Shown in pieces: positions 1 through 7,801 of a stretch of 64,000 bases of DNA. Under the pieces are notes generated by a model. The model worked only from the letters and a program-made list of their open reading frames with translations, had not been told where the DNA came from and ran no database searches. Position numbers and translations under genes: made by a program. Within the stretch, counting starts at the first letter, position 1; each line of letters opens with the position of its first letter. Source of the DNA: Lederbergia graminis (lineage in GTDB: Bacteria; Bacillota; Bacilli; Bacillales; Bacillaceae_C); assembly GCF_042655485.1 (NCBI RefSeq), contig NZ_JBHSMC010000014.1, positions 186,001-250,000 of the forward strand, read 5' to 3'.

Positions 1-1
1 A

Positions 2-445
2 ACAGGGATGGATGCAGCGGTACGTAAGGATTTTTATCGAGCTTTACTAAAAGATTACATTGCATTTCCGAGAACAATCATCATATCTAGTCATCATCTA
101 GAGGAGATTGAGGATTTACTGGAAGATGTCATGTTAGTAAAAGACGGGGATATCCATCTCCACATGCCTATTTCAGAATTGAAAGAGTGGGCAATTGGAG
201 TTCAAGGCAAGAAGAGTGTAGTTGCCAACCTTACTAACGAAAAAGACATCATTTATCAAAAAGAAGTAGGTGTCGATCAGGTGTATGCTGTTATGAAAAA
301 TGATTTTGAGGAAATGGAAATCGAGCAGGCACGTCAAAAGGGTCTAAAATTCTCACCTATTTCTTGTAATGATATATGTGTTTATTTGACAAATCGAGGA
401 AAGGGAGGGATTGATGATGTCTTTAGCCGAAGTGAACATAACTAA
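2..445 (+). CDS. ABC transporter ATP-binding protein, C-terminal part (cut by window start)
   Basis: Only the end of the gene is in the window; the frame is open to the first base. The visible chain begins at a D-loop (TGMDAAVRK), continues through the H-loop histidine in IIISSHHLEE, and ends with a poorly conserved tail of about 85 residues. Walker A, the signature and Walker B would lie upstream. The energising subunit of an exporter of the YtrB/bacteriocin-export type is the best guess. It overlaps the next gene, a six-helix membrane protein, by about 29 bp, so the two are translationally coupled and are probably ATPase and permease of one complex. The substrate cannot be told. Confidence 0.85.
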   Translation, partial: TGMDAAVRKDFYRALLKDYIAFPRTIIISSHHLEEIEDLLEDVMLVKDGDIHLHMPISELKEWAIGVQGKKSVVANLTNEKDIIYQKEVGVDQVYAVMKNDFEEMEIEQARQKGLKFSPISCNDICVYLTNRGKGGIDDVFSRSEHN

Positions 446-1163
446 TCTAGTAAAAAAACAATTTAGCTTTAAAACAAGAGCATTTCTTGGCGTATTTTCC
501 TCGCTAGCAATGACGCAAATTTTGGGAATTATTTTATCACTTACAGGAGTGGCTAGCTCAGGTTTTTTTAGTGATGAATTAGAAATTAATTTGTACTATT
601 ATTCAGCTAATATGGTTATTATGCTATCGATGATATGGGCGCTTATTTCCGGAATCTTAATAACTGCACGAGCAACACGTTATGATGATTTCTCATTTGT
701 GACAAATCGACTGAGTAGTAATATTGCGAATATATTATTCTTAATTACAGCGAGTGTGGTTGCAGGAATTTTAGCAATGGCATCTAGTTACTTTTTGCGA
801 ATCATCACCTATTTCGATAGTGATGTTCAACTGCATATTGCTGGTGGTGTATATGCAAAGCCAAATGAGTTATTAATAGGTATTATTGCAACTGTGCTAT
901 TACTTTTATTATTTAGTTCAATAGGTTATTTCGTGGGGATGCTTATTCAAATAAATAAAGTATTTTCAATCCTTCTACCTGTTCTATTATTCGGTTTAAT
1001 GGTAGTCGATGGAGTAAGTGGAGGCGACAATGTAAAAAAAGTATATGAATTTATTTTTAAAGAAGCTTCATTAGGACTATTTACTGTAAAAATAATTGTA
1101 ATTTCTGCACTTTTATTCGTAACTTCTATAATAATGACGAATCGATTGGAGGTTAGAAAATGA
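417..1163 (+). CDS. ABC transporter permease subunit, six membrane segments
   Basis: A hydrophobic protein of about 248 residues with roughly six membrane spans and no recognisable soluble domain, as in ABC-2-like export permeases. Three starts are stacked (TTG 411, ATG 414, ATG 417). The ribosome site AGGGAGG at 402-408 is best spaced (8 nt) for 417. It overlaps the ATPase gene upstream, and its own stop overlaps the next start in an ATGA arrangement, so three genes form one translationally coupled operon. The function as permease partner is inferred from position and topology; no substrate motif is visible. Confidence 0.75.
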   Translation: MSLAEVNITNLVKKQFSFKTRAFLGVFSSLAMTQILGIILSLTGVASSGFFSDELEINLYYYSANMVIMLSMIWALISGILITARATRYDDFSFVTNRLSSNIANILFLITASVVAGILAMASSYFLRIITYFDSDVQLHIAGGVYAKPNELLIGIIATVLLLLLFSSIGYFVGMLIQINKVFSILLPVLLFGLMVVDGVSGGDNVKKVYEFIFKEASLGLFTVKIIVISALLFVTSIIMTNRLEVRK

Positions 1164-1846
1164 AAATTCTGGCAGCCATATTAGTAACGTTGATTTTAGT
1201 CAGTGTATTAATAGTTGCGTTTAAAGTCTTAATATTAAGTAGTAAAACTTACCGACATAAACGGATTGTAAAATCACTATTATTACTTTACGTTGTCGTC
1301 ATTATTGCATCGGTTTTTATTTATGAATTACTACCCGAAAAAAGTAATAGCAATATAAGAATTGTGGAAGCGAATGAAGAAAATCCATTTAATAAAGCGG
1401 AGATAATACTTGATGACCGTCCTCAGTATGATGATTATATTAAGAGTGCTTGGGAGTTTAATTATGACAAGGAAGAACTTCATATAAGAGTAGTAGAAGG
1501 AAGCTTTAACGGGCCAATCGTACTGGAAAGAAAGACGGTTAACGATGGACTGGTAGAGGCAAAATATTATGCAAGTGTTGTAATGGATAAAGTAGACGTT
1601 ACGCAAGAATTACATTCATTGGATGTAAAATTAGAAAATGATACGATCCAATTAATCGGTTCTTCCGGTGTGAGGCTGTATAACTATAATATATATCAGA
1701 AGGAATTTACAATTACACAGTTCACATCAGAAAGCGATAGTATACTTGAGCATTCAAGTACTAAAATAGATTACCTTTATCTCAAAATACCAAAGGATCT
1801 GAAACTCATTAATCATACTAATATGTATTTAGAAGAAGAAAGATAG
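1160..1846 (+). CDS. Membrane-anchored protein of unknown function in the ABC operon
   Basis: A 228-residue protein with two hydrophobic helices near the N terminus (about residues 3-25 and 34-55) followed by about 170 polar residues, rich in charged and beta-type stretches, probably outside the membrane. The start overlaps the permease stop (ATGA) and has GGAGG at 1149-1153. I do not recognise the family. Its place as the third coupled gene suggests an accessory or sensor part of the transporter, for example a lid protein of an export or resistance system, but this is inference only. Confidence 0.7.
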   Translation: MKILAAILVTLILVSVLIVAFKVLILSSKTYRHKRIVKSLLLLYVVVIIASVFIYELLPEKSNSNIRIVEANEENPFNKAEIILDDRPQYDDYIKSAWEFNYDKEELHIRVVEGSFNGPIVLERKTVNDGLVEAKYYASVVMDKVDVTQELHSLDVKLENDTIQLIGSSGVRLYNYNIYQKEFTITQFTSESDSILEHSSTKIDYLYLKIPKDLKLINHTNMYLEEER

Positions 1847-1924
1847 AAAATTTCCTGTGTTTAAATAAAAAACAGCATTGTTGGGAATGATGCTAAATGA
1901 TTCTAAACATAGGAGGATTACAAC

Positions 1925-2485
1925 ATGAAAAAAATGCTATTTTCTATAGCAATAGTTCTTTTTACTATCCTATTAGGAGTTGGTAATGCTGACAACATAC
2001 TTATTACATCAGCTGCTAGCACTAGTACTCCAACTCCAATCGAAATTGATCTAATCAATGGGGATGAAGAAAAGATAGGCACTGCAACGTTTACAGAATC
2101 AAGCAAGGGTGTTAAAATCCGCGTGAAAGCAGAAGGTTTAGAGCCAGGGACAAAGGCAATTCATATTCACGAAACTGGAAAATGTGTAGCCCCTGATTTT
2201 ACATCAGCGGGAGGACATTTTAATCCTGGAAAAAAAGAACATGGTTTTGAAAATCCAAAAGGCTTCCATGCTGGAGATTTACCAAATATTGAAGTTTCTG
2301 CTCAAGGTGTCGTAGATGTTGAAATAGTAGCCCCTGGTCTGACATTAAAGCAAGGTGCAGAAAACTCTCTGCTTGATGCAGATGGTAGTGCACTAGTTAT
2401 TCATGAAAAAGCAGATGATTATAAAACAAACCCAGCTGGTAATGCTGGTGATCGTATTGTTTGTGGTGTAATCGGTAAGGAATAA
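1925..2485 (+). CDS. sodC: Secreted Cu/Zn superoxide dismutase
   Basis: Converts superoxide to hydrogen peroxide and oxygen outside the membrane. A signal peptide (about residues 1-30) has no lipobox cysteine, so the enzyme is probably released or anchored by an uncleaved helix. All metal ligands of the family can be aligned: His80 and His82 (HIH), bridging His98, His106, His115, Asp118 (HAGD) and His160; Cys87 and Cys180 would form the disulfide. I recall that the B. subtilis relative YojM lacks part of the copper site, so this copy looks more likely to be catalytic. The start follows a GGAGG box at 1913-1917. A shared terminator separates it from the convergent AIM24-type gene. Confidence 0.9.
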   Translation: MKKMLFSIAIVLFTILLGVGNADNILITSAASTSTPTPIEIDLINGDEEKIGTATFTESSKGVKIRVKAEGLEPGTKAIHIHETGKCVAPDFTSAGGHFNPGKKEHGFENPKGFHAGDLPNIEVSAQGVVDVEIVAPGLTLKQGAENSLLDADGSALVIHEKADDYKTNPAGNAGDRIVCGVIGKE

Positions 2486-2486
2486 T

Positions 2487-2526
2487 AAAAAGGGTTGTCA
2501 CTTCGTTTTGAAGCTGACAACCTTTT
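2487..2526. terminator. Bidirectional terminator between convergent genes
   Basis: Inverted repeat GGTTGTCA / TGACAACC extended by A and T runs on both sides, placed between the stop codons of sodC (+) and the AIM24-type gene (-). T-rich tails exist in both directions. Confidence 0.85.
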
Positions 2527-2532
2527 ACTTTT

Positions 2533-3330
2533 TTATCTATCGCCACCAAGGATATCGAAGAGACCACCGATTCCACCTTCACCTTTGGAAGATCCACCTG
2601 GCGTTTGTGGTGCAGCAGCAAAGACACGACTAGCAAGTCTAGAGAATGGGAGGGATTGAACCCAAATAGTTCCAGGGCCTCTTAATGTTGCAAAAAATAG
2701 TCCCTCTCCACCAAATAATGCTGTTTTTACACCTTTTACCATTTCAATGTTGTAGTCCACTTCTTGCGACATCGCTACTAAGCAACCTGTGTCTACTCGT
2801 ACTACTTCACCAGGTTGTAGTGTCCGTTTATACATGGTTCCACCTGCATGTACAAACGCCATTCCATCACCTTCAAGCTTTTGCATTATAAAGCCTTCTC
2901 CACCGAAAAATCCCACTCCAATCTTACGTTGGAATTCAATTCCGACAGAAACACCTTTCGCAGCTGCAAGAAAAGCATCTTTTTGACAAATAATCTTCCC
3001 GCCTAATTCACTTAAATCCATCGGAATAATTTTTCCTGGATATGGAGCGGCAAAAGATACGTGGTTTTTCCCGGAGCGTTCATTTGTAAATGTCGTCATA
3101 AACAAACTTTCTCCAGTAAGTAGTCGTTTACCAGCACCCATTAGTTTTCCCATCAAACCGCTACCTTGATTGGAAGAACCATCTCCAAAGACAGTCTCCA
3201 TACGTATCCCATCATTCATCATCATTAAACTACCTGCTTCCGCAATAACTGTCTCATGCGGGTCTAGCTCAACTTGTACAAACTGCATATCATCTCCAAA
3301 AATCTCAAAATCAATCTCATGATTATTCAT
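2533..3330 (-). CDS. TIGR00266/AIM24 family protein
   Basis: A 265-residue beta-rich protein of the AIM24 (DUF124) family, common in Bacillaceae and of unclear biochemical role. Visible family features are the early ETVIAEAGSLM segment, a glycine-rich middle (GFFGGEGFIMQKLEGDG) and a repeated FGGEGLFFATLRGPG segment, the usual internal pseudo-symmetry. The C terminus is glycine-rich (residues about 243-265), as in homologues. No signal peptide or membrane helix is seen, so it is cytosolic. It is monocistronic and convergent with sodC. Function is not inferable beyond the family. Confidence 0.85.
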   Translation of the reverse strand: MNNHEIDFEIFGDDMQFVQVELDPHETVIAEAGSLMMMNDGIRMETVFGDGSSNQGSGLMGKLMGAGKRLLTGESLFMTTFTNERSGKNHVSFAAPYPGKIIPMDLSELGGKIICQKDAFLAAAKGVSVGIEFQRKIGVGFFGGEGFIMQKLEGDGMAFVHAGGTMYKRTLQPGEVVRVDTGCLVAMSQEVDYNIEMVKGVKTALFGGEGLFFATLRGPGTIWVQSLPFSRLASRVFAAAPQTPGGSSKGEGGIGGLFDILGGDR

Positions 3331-3567
3331 CTATGACACCATCCTTCTAAAAGAAACTACGAATAGAGTATGTAGAAAGATTCGGTTGTATTAAAAAATA
3401 GTTGCAATCTCTATAATTTTGTAAAGGAGAGGTTGTCGCGCATGATAACATATAGAATTTCATCGTGGTGATTACAAACAAAGTAATGATCAATTTCCTT
3501 TTTAATGAAATTAATGATATAAATTAAAAAAATTAATATTTAAATTAACATATTTAAAAAATAAATG

Positions 3568-3596
3568 TTTACATTATTAATAATATGAACTATTAT
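3568..3596 (+). promoter_or_regulatory. Sigma-A promoter of the DUF2089 cassette
   Basis: TTTACA (3568-3573), a 17-bp spacer and TATTAT (3591-3596), about 25 bp before the strong ribosome site of the next gene. The 300 bp gap upstream (3331-3567) is very AT-rich with repeated TAAATTAA stretches and holds no gene. Confidence 0.75.
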
Positions 3597-3626
3597 ATTG
3601 ATAATAAGAAGTAGAGGAGGGGGAGG

Positions 3627-3995
3627 ATGGGATACCCATTAATCACAAATTGCCCTGTTTGCAGTAAAACATTAAAAATTACTAAATTGCAGTGCTCCCA
3701 TTGTCAGACAACCATTGAAAATGACTTTGAATTATCAAAGTTCGCCGCGCTCAATCAGGAACAGCTTTATTTTATTGAGGTGTTTTTAAAAAGCAGAGGT
3801 AATATTAAAGAAGTTGAAAAAGAATTAGGAGTTTCATATCCAACTGTTCGTGGGAAACTTAACGATATTATTAGTGCACTAGGATATAAGGAAAGAAAAG
3901 CTGATTCAGAGGAAAGAAGTGTCATCTCGATGCTAGAAAAAGGAGAAATTAGTGTAAATGAGGCTTTGAATTTATTAAAAGATAAGGGAGAGTAA
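3627..3995 (+). CDS. DUF2089 zinc-ribbon/HTH protein
   Basis: A 122-residue protein with an N-terminal zinc ribbon (CPVC at about residues 9-12 and CSHC at about 23-26), then a helix-turn-helix region (about 38-90; NIKEVEKELGVSYPTVRGKLNDI) and a C-terminal helical piece resembling the SHOCT-like start of the next protein. The family is annotated DUF2089 and behaves like a small DNA-binding regulator. It heads a tight three-gene operon (gaps of 4 and 6 bp) with its own strong promoter. Autoregulation of the cassette is a reasonable inference. Confidence 0.85.
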   Translation: MGYPLITNCPVCSKTLKITKLQCSHCQTTIENDFELSKFAALNQEQLYFIEVFLKSRGNIKEVEKELGVSYPTVRGKLNDIISALGYKERKADSEERSVISMLEKGEISVNEALNLLKDKGE

Positions 3996-3999
3996 GGAC

Positions 4000-4392
4000 A
4001 TGAAAGATGAAATAAGTAAAGTGTTAGCAATGGTTCAAGAAGGGAAACTTGGTTCGGATGAAGCAACAGAACTTATTAATGCACTAAAAGAAAAAGATTC
4101 GAGTAAACTACCACTCCATGACTCTGAGTATTTGAACAAAACATTGAAAATTAAGGTGGAATCTCAACAAGGTGATAAGGTCAATGTTAATTTGCCATTA
4201 CGCTTAATTCATGTCGCGTTAAAATCAGGTCTTAATATTGCAGCAAAGATTCCTGAGGCAACACCTTACGTTAAGGATATTGATGCGCTTGATGTAGATT
4301 TGATTTTATCTGCAATTGAAAACGAATTAGATGGTCAAATTGTAGATGTTACTAGCGCCCAAGGTGATATCGTATCAGTTGTAATAGAGTGA
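4000..4392 (+). CDS. SHOCT-like domain protein, second gene of the DUF2089 cassette
   Basis: A 130-residue protein. Residues 1-30 (EISKVLAMVQEGKLGSDEA) form the short helical SHOCT-like/YvlB-type module found at the start of Bacillus envelope-stress proteins; the rest is a compact alpha/beta region without catalytic motifs (KVNVNLPLRLIHVALKSGL). The gap to the DUF2089 gene is 4 bp. The N-terminal module resembles the C-terminal end of the DUF2089 protein, suggesting that the two interact through the same helical element. The function is unknown. Confidence 0.75.
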   Translation: MKDEISKVLAMVQEGKLGSDEATELINALKEKDSSKLPLHDSEYLNKTLKIKVESQQGDKVNVNLPLRLIHVALKSGLNIAAKIPEATPYVKDIDALDVDLILSAIENELDGQIVDVTSAQGDIVSVVIE

Positions 4393-4398
4393 TTTAAA

Positions 4399-4686
4399 AT
4401 GATTAAAATTCGTGTGAAGCAAAAAGATAAAAAAGGTTTTGCCATATTTGTTCCATATGCAATTTTATCAACCGGAAGTTGGATCCTATCTTCAAAAAAG
4501 ATTTGGGCGTTTATACAGAAACAGGTGGATAAAGGCGATAAAGGGGAAGAAAGTAAAATCTATATCCCTACATCGATTGAAAGAAAAGATATGAAGTTAC
4601 TTTTGAAAACAATAAAGAAGTATAAGGGACTAACAATTGTAGATGTAGTAGATAAAGAAGGAAATGAAGTATTGATTAAGTTGTGA
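4399..4686 (+). CDS. Small basic protein of unknown function, third gene of the cassette
   Basis: A 95-residue lysine-rich protein with a weakly hydrophobic segment at about residues 14-36 and an alpha/beta C-terminal half (YKGLTIVDVVDKEGNEVLIKL). It follows the SHOCT-like gene after 6 bp. I do not recognise it as a separate family; DUF2089 operons often end with such a small partner. No terminator is obvious directly after the stop; a hairpin with a T run lies at 5129-5178 beyond a repeat element. Confidence 0.65.
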   Translation: MIKIRVKQKDKKGFAIFVPYAILSTGSWILSSKKIWAFIQKQVDKGDKGEESKIYIPTSIERKDMKLLLKTIKKYKGLTIVDVVDKEGNEVLIKL

Positions 4687-4732
4687 TGGATTTTTTGTTT
4701 TATTTTTATAGGTGAGAACAGTGTAGCGTTAC

Positions 4733-5030
4733 TTCAACAATACCGCTACAGAAATACACTACGCTTTCCGCGGGCGGCTAATGAGCCTCCTCGACGCTTA
4801 ACGCGTCTGTCTAGCTCAAGCTCCTAGCGGCTATCGAACGATCCAATCCTTTCCCTACGATAAGTCAACATCGGCTCGTTCCTCGCCGTGTTTCCTTTAT
4901 CTCAGTACAGGATTGTCTCCCGTTCGTACGCCGCTGATCAGTCGCCTTCGCTTTTCTGACTGTGGGGTCTCATCGAGGCCTTTGTTCCCGCAGGAGTCTA
5001 CGTGTATTTCCTCCGCTGATATTGTTCTAT
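4733..5030. repeat. Intergenic repeat, family II, complete copy
   Basis: A GC-richer block in an otherwise AT-rich 528-bp gap. The ends form an imperfect inverted repeat: GAAATACACTACGCTTTCCG on the left against GGAGTCTACGTGTATTTCC on the right. Inside are segments that recur at 37887-38150 and partly at 54485-54570, such as GATAAGTCAACATCGG and CGTTCGTACGCCGCTGATCA. It encodes no credible protein. It resembles the abundant hairpin-forming intergenic repeats of Bacillaceae chromosomes. Confidence 0.8.
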
Positions 5031-5128
5031 TAATAAGCTTGCATTTAATACAATAATAAAATTTGTATAATAAACAATTTCCTTTTGTAAGACTAGAACG
5101 TTGAATGTCTACCAGTAGTTTATTTAAG

Positions 5129-5178
5129 GAAGCCGAACTATCGTAAAAATAAATCAAGTAATAGTTTGGCTTTTTTAT
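5129..5178. terminator. Hairpin of the CCAAACTAT family with T run
   Basis: Arms AGCCGAACTAT and ATAGTTTGGCT followed by TTTTTT. It lies between the rightward DUF2089 operon and the leftward amino acid transporter operon. The same arms recur at 12024, 38537 and 42020. Confidence 0.7.
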
Positions 5179-5214
5179 TTTCATCAACATTCATTAATAT
5201 CTGACTCTTTGTTT

Positions 5215-5946
5215 TCACAATATCTTACTTAAGAATTCTTGTGTTCTCGGATGTTGTGGGGCGTCAAATATTTGTTCAGGGTTGCCTTCTTCCATGACAA
5301 TTCCTTCATCCATAAAAATAACTCTGTCTCCGACTTCACGTGCAAATCCCATTTCGTGCGTTACTACAACCATTGTCATTCCCTCTCTCGCAAGATCCTT
5401 CATTACTTGTAACACGTCGCCGACAAGTTCTGGATCAAGAGCTGAAGTTGGTTCATCGAATAGCATCACTTTTGGATTCATTGCAAGTGCTCTAGCAATT
5501 GCAACCCGTTGTTTTTGACCGCCGGACAAGCTATGCGGATAAACATCTGCCTTATCGGATAGTCCAACCTTCTCTAGTAGGGGAAGTGCTTCTTCTTCCG
5601 CTTTCAGTTTTGATGTTCCTTTCACTTGTATTGGACCAAGTGTAATATTATCTAGTACTGTCATATGTGGAAAGAGATTAAAATGTTGAAAGACCATTCC
5701 CACTTGGGAGCGTACAGTATTAATATCTACTTCCTTATCCACAATATTATCTCCATCAATCACGACTTCGCCAGAGGTAATATCCTCGAGTAAATTTAAG
5801 CAGCGAAGGAACGTACTTTTACCTGAACCAGATGGTCCGATAACGCAGACAACTTCACTCTCATCTATCGTTGCATTAATTCCCTTTAAAACTTCTAAAC
5901 TACCAAAAGATTTATGCAGATTTTTCACCGTAATCATATTAGACAT
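5215..5946 (-). CDS. Polar amino acid ABC transporter ATP-binding protein (GlnQ type)
   Basis: The ATPase of a polar amino acid importer at the inner face of the membrane. A full-length 243-residue ABC domain shows Walker A (GPSGSGKST, about 36-44), Q-loop (FQHFNLFP), signature LSGGQ, Walker B (VMLFDEPTSALD) and the H-loop (VVTHEMGF). It is the last gene of a three-gene operon with permease and binding protein, overlapping the permease gene by 8 bp. Glutamine, cystine or arginine are possible substrates; the sequence does not decide. Confidence 0.92.
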   Translation of the reverse strand: MSNMITVKNLHKSFGSLEVLKGINATIDESEVVCVIGPSGSGKSTFLRCLNLLEDITSGEVVIDGDNIVDKEVDINTVRSQVGMVFQHFNLFPHMTVLDNITLGPIQVKGTSKLKAEEEALPLLEKVGLSDKADVYPHSLSGGQKQRVAIARALAMNPKVMLFDEPTSALDPELVGDVLQVMKDLAREGMTMVVVTHEMGFAREVGDRVIFMDEGIVMEEGNPEQIFDAPQHPRTQEFLSKIL

Positions 5947-6601
5947 CCAGCTTCCTTTCTAGTTTCCGTAAGTAGAATGATGTTGGTACGGTAATAATTA
6001 AATATAAAATACATACCATAATTAAGGTTTGGAATGCGCTGAAGGTGGCATTGTAGTATTGTTTCCCCATGTATAAAAGCTCTCCGACAGCAATGACGGA
6101 AAAAAGAGAGGTATCTTTCAGGCTAATAATAAATTGGTTGCCTAAAGGAGGAATCATTCTTTTTAGTGCTTGTGGCCATATAATAAAGCGCATTGTTTGT
6201 CTTTGGGTTAGGCCTAGAGATCTACCAGCCTCATGTTGTCCCTTATCAATAGAATGAACAGCACCGCGAACAATTTCAGCGATATAGGCGCCAGCATTAA
6301 TCGTTATGGCAATAATCGAGGCGGTTACTTTATCAATATTAAATCCTATAATATCTTCTGTTAAGCCGCTAAAAATAAATAAAACTTGAACGAGAATCGG
6401 TGTTCCTCTTACAACTTCTACATAAACTGCACAAATGCCGCGAATTAGTTTGTTTTTTGATAGACGGCCCAATCCTGTTATTGCTCCTAAAGCAAATCCT
6501 AGTATGAGACCTACAATTGTAATGATAATCGTCCACACAAGTCCTTTTAACAAGAATGGTAGACTTTGAATATAGTGACTTTCCATTATTGCTTCTATCA
6601 T
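5939..6601 (-). CDS. Polar amino acid ABC transporter permease (GlnP/HisM family)
   Basis: The membrane subunit of the importer: 220 residues, about five membrane helices, and the EAA loop of the family (EAGRSLGLTQRQTMRFIIWPQAL) that contacts the ATPase. The N-terminal GLVWTIIITIVGLILGFALG is typical of one-subunit permeases that work as homodimers, and only one permease gene is present. A hairpin (6637-6668) sits between it and the upstream binding-protein gene, and it overlaps the ATPase gene by 8 bp. Confidence 0.92.
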   Translation of the reverse strand: MIEAIMESHYIQSLPFLLKGLVWTIIITIVGLILGFALGAITGLGRLSKNKLIRGICAVYVEVVRGTPILVQVLFIFSGLTEDIIGFNIDKVTASIIAITINAGAYIAEIVRGAVHSIDKGQHEAGRSLGLTQRQTMRFIIWPQALKRMIPPLGNQFIISLKDTSLFSVIAVGELLYMGKQYYNATFSAFQTLIMVCILYLIITVPTSFYLRKLERKLDV

Positions 6602-6636
6602 GCAATTAATCTCTCCCTGCGTCTAGTTGGTTGTAA

Positions 6637-6668
6637 AAGCGCAACAAGTTTCTTGACCTGTTGCGCTT
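6637..6668 (-). terminator. Intra-operon hairpin after the binding-protein gene
   Basis: Perfect 10-bp stem AAGCGCAACA / TGTTGCGCTT, followed on the minus strand by TTTTAC. It separates the binding-protein gene from the permease and ATPase genes. Such partial terminators or 3' stabilisers usually make the binding protein more abundant than the membrane parts. Confidence 0.7.
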
Positions 6669-6689
6669 GAAAGAAATTTATTCGTGTGC

Positions 6690-7448
6690 TTATTCACCTA
6701 ACCACTTTTCATCTGGTGCTTCCCCAAAGTATTTCTCATACAATTTTGCGTAGGTGCCATCAGCGATTATACTCTCAAGTGCTTCGTTTACTTCATCCAA
6801 AATATCTGAGTCTTTCTTTAAAGCGATCCCATATGATTGGCCTTCCAATACATCACCAACCATTTTCAATTTGCCTTCTCCTTCTGTAGCGATATAGTGT
6901 TGAACGTTCGGTAGATCATAAAACGCACCATCAAGTCGGCCGTTACTAACATTCATATAAGCAGTAACAATCTCAGGATACGCTTCTACTTGAGCATCCG
7001 TATTGTCTAACAAAAATGTTTCACTAGTTGATCCCTGTCTCGTACCAATTTTTTTACCTGCAAGATCATCAATAGATTGGATATCACTATCTTCCGGTAC
7101 CATTAAGATAAGACCAGAGTCATAATAGGGGATAGAAAAATCAATCGTTTTAGCTCTTTCTTCCGTAATAGACATCCCTGCTATCCCAATAGGGTACCTA
7201 CCTGATTGCATTCCAGTAAGTAAGCCATCAAAATCCATTGTTTCAAACTCAATCTCAAAATCGGCGCGCTCTGCGATCTCTTTGATTATCTCAATATCAA
7301 ATCCCTCTAATTCACCAGTTTCTGTGTTCAGATATTCAAACGGTTTGAAGTTTGAGTCTGTTGCAACTGTGTAAGTATCTGAGCCACAGGCAGAAAGTAA
7401 TACAATGAACAAAAGTAATGTAACGAACGTAACTACTTTTTTCTTCAA
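6690..7448 (-). CDS. Polar amino acid ABC transporter substrate-binding lipoprotein
   Basis: The extracytoplasmic binding protein of the importer, about 252 residues. The signal peptide ends in a lipobox (LLSAC) and the mature protein has the family 3 solute-binding fold with segments such as GFDIEIIKEIAERA, GRYPIGIAGMSITEERAKTIDFS and GTRQGSTSE. The arginine and aspartate that bind the alpha-amino acid backbone fall in expected places. I prefer the TTG start at 7448: a perfect AGGAGGGG lies 8 nt before it, while the in-frame ATG 30 nt upstream lies before that site. First gene of the operon. Confidence 0.9.
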   Translation of the reverse strand: MKKKVVTFVTLLLFIVLLSACGSDTYTVATDSNFKPFEYLNTETGELEGFDIEIIKEIAERADFEIEFETMDFDGLLTGMQSGRYPIGIAGMSITEERAKTIDFSIPYYDSGLILMVPEDSDIQSIDDLAGKKIGTRQGSTSETFLLDNTDAQVEAYPEIVTAYMNVSNGRLDGAFYDLPNVQHYIATEGEGKLKMVGDVLEGQSYGIALKKDSDILDEVNEALESIIADGTYAKLYEKYFGEAPDEKWLGE

Positions 7449-7760
7449 AATAAAAGCCCCTCCTAAATTTAATTGCACTTCTTATTATCCACTAAACATA
7501 AAAAATATTAAATATTCGTAAAACTCAATGTAAGAGTGTATAGAGTTATGTAGTATGACAAGGTTATAGTAGATACCTGTTTATATAAAAATGCTCCATG
7601 ATGGTGGCGATTACTTCCATATATACCCGCTGATATTGGAATTAATCATAAATAGGAAAAAATTATAGACAATATGAGAAGTAGTTCTAAATTTCATAGA
7701 TAGGCATATTATTCAATTGGTAGATAATATATTCAGACAAAATTACATTTGAATTAAAAT

Positions 7761-7799
7761 AGGACTGTCCTAAGGTTATAACCTTATTTGGACAGTCCT
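7761..7799 (-). terminator. Hairpin downstream of the MurE-like gene
   Basis: Arms AGGACTGTCC and GGACAGTCCT enclose an inner AAGGTTATAACCTT palindrome just after the stop of the leftward murE-like gene. The T run on that strand is weak. The remaining gap 7449-7760 is AT-rich and holds no gene. Confidence 0.65.
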
Positions 7800-7801
7800 C
7801 A

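Noticed and set aside
4897..5190. Minus-strand 97-codon frame
   Set aside because: Lies almost wholly in the family II repeat and the hairpin after it.
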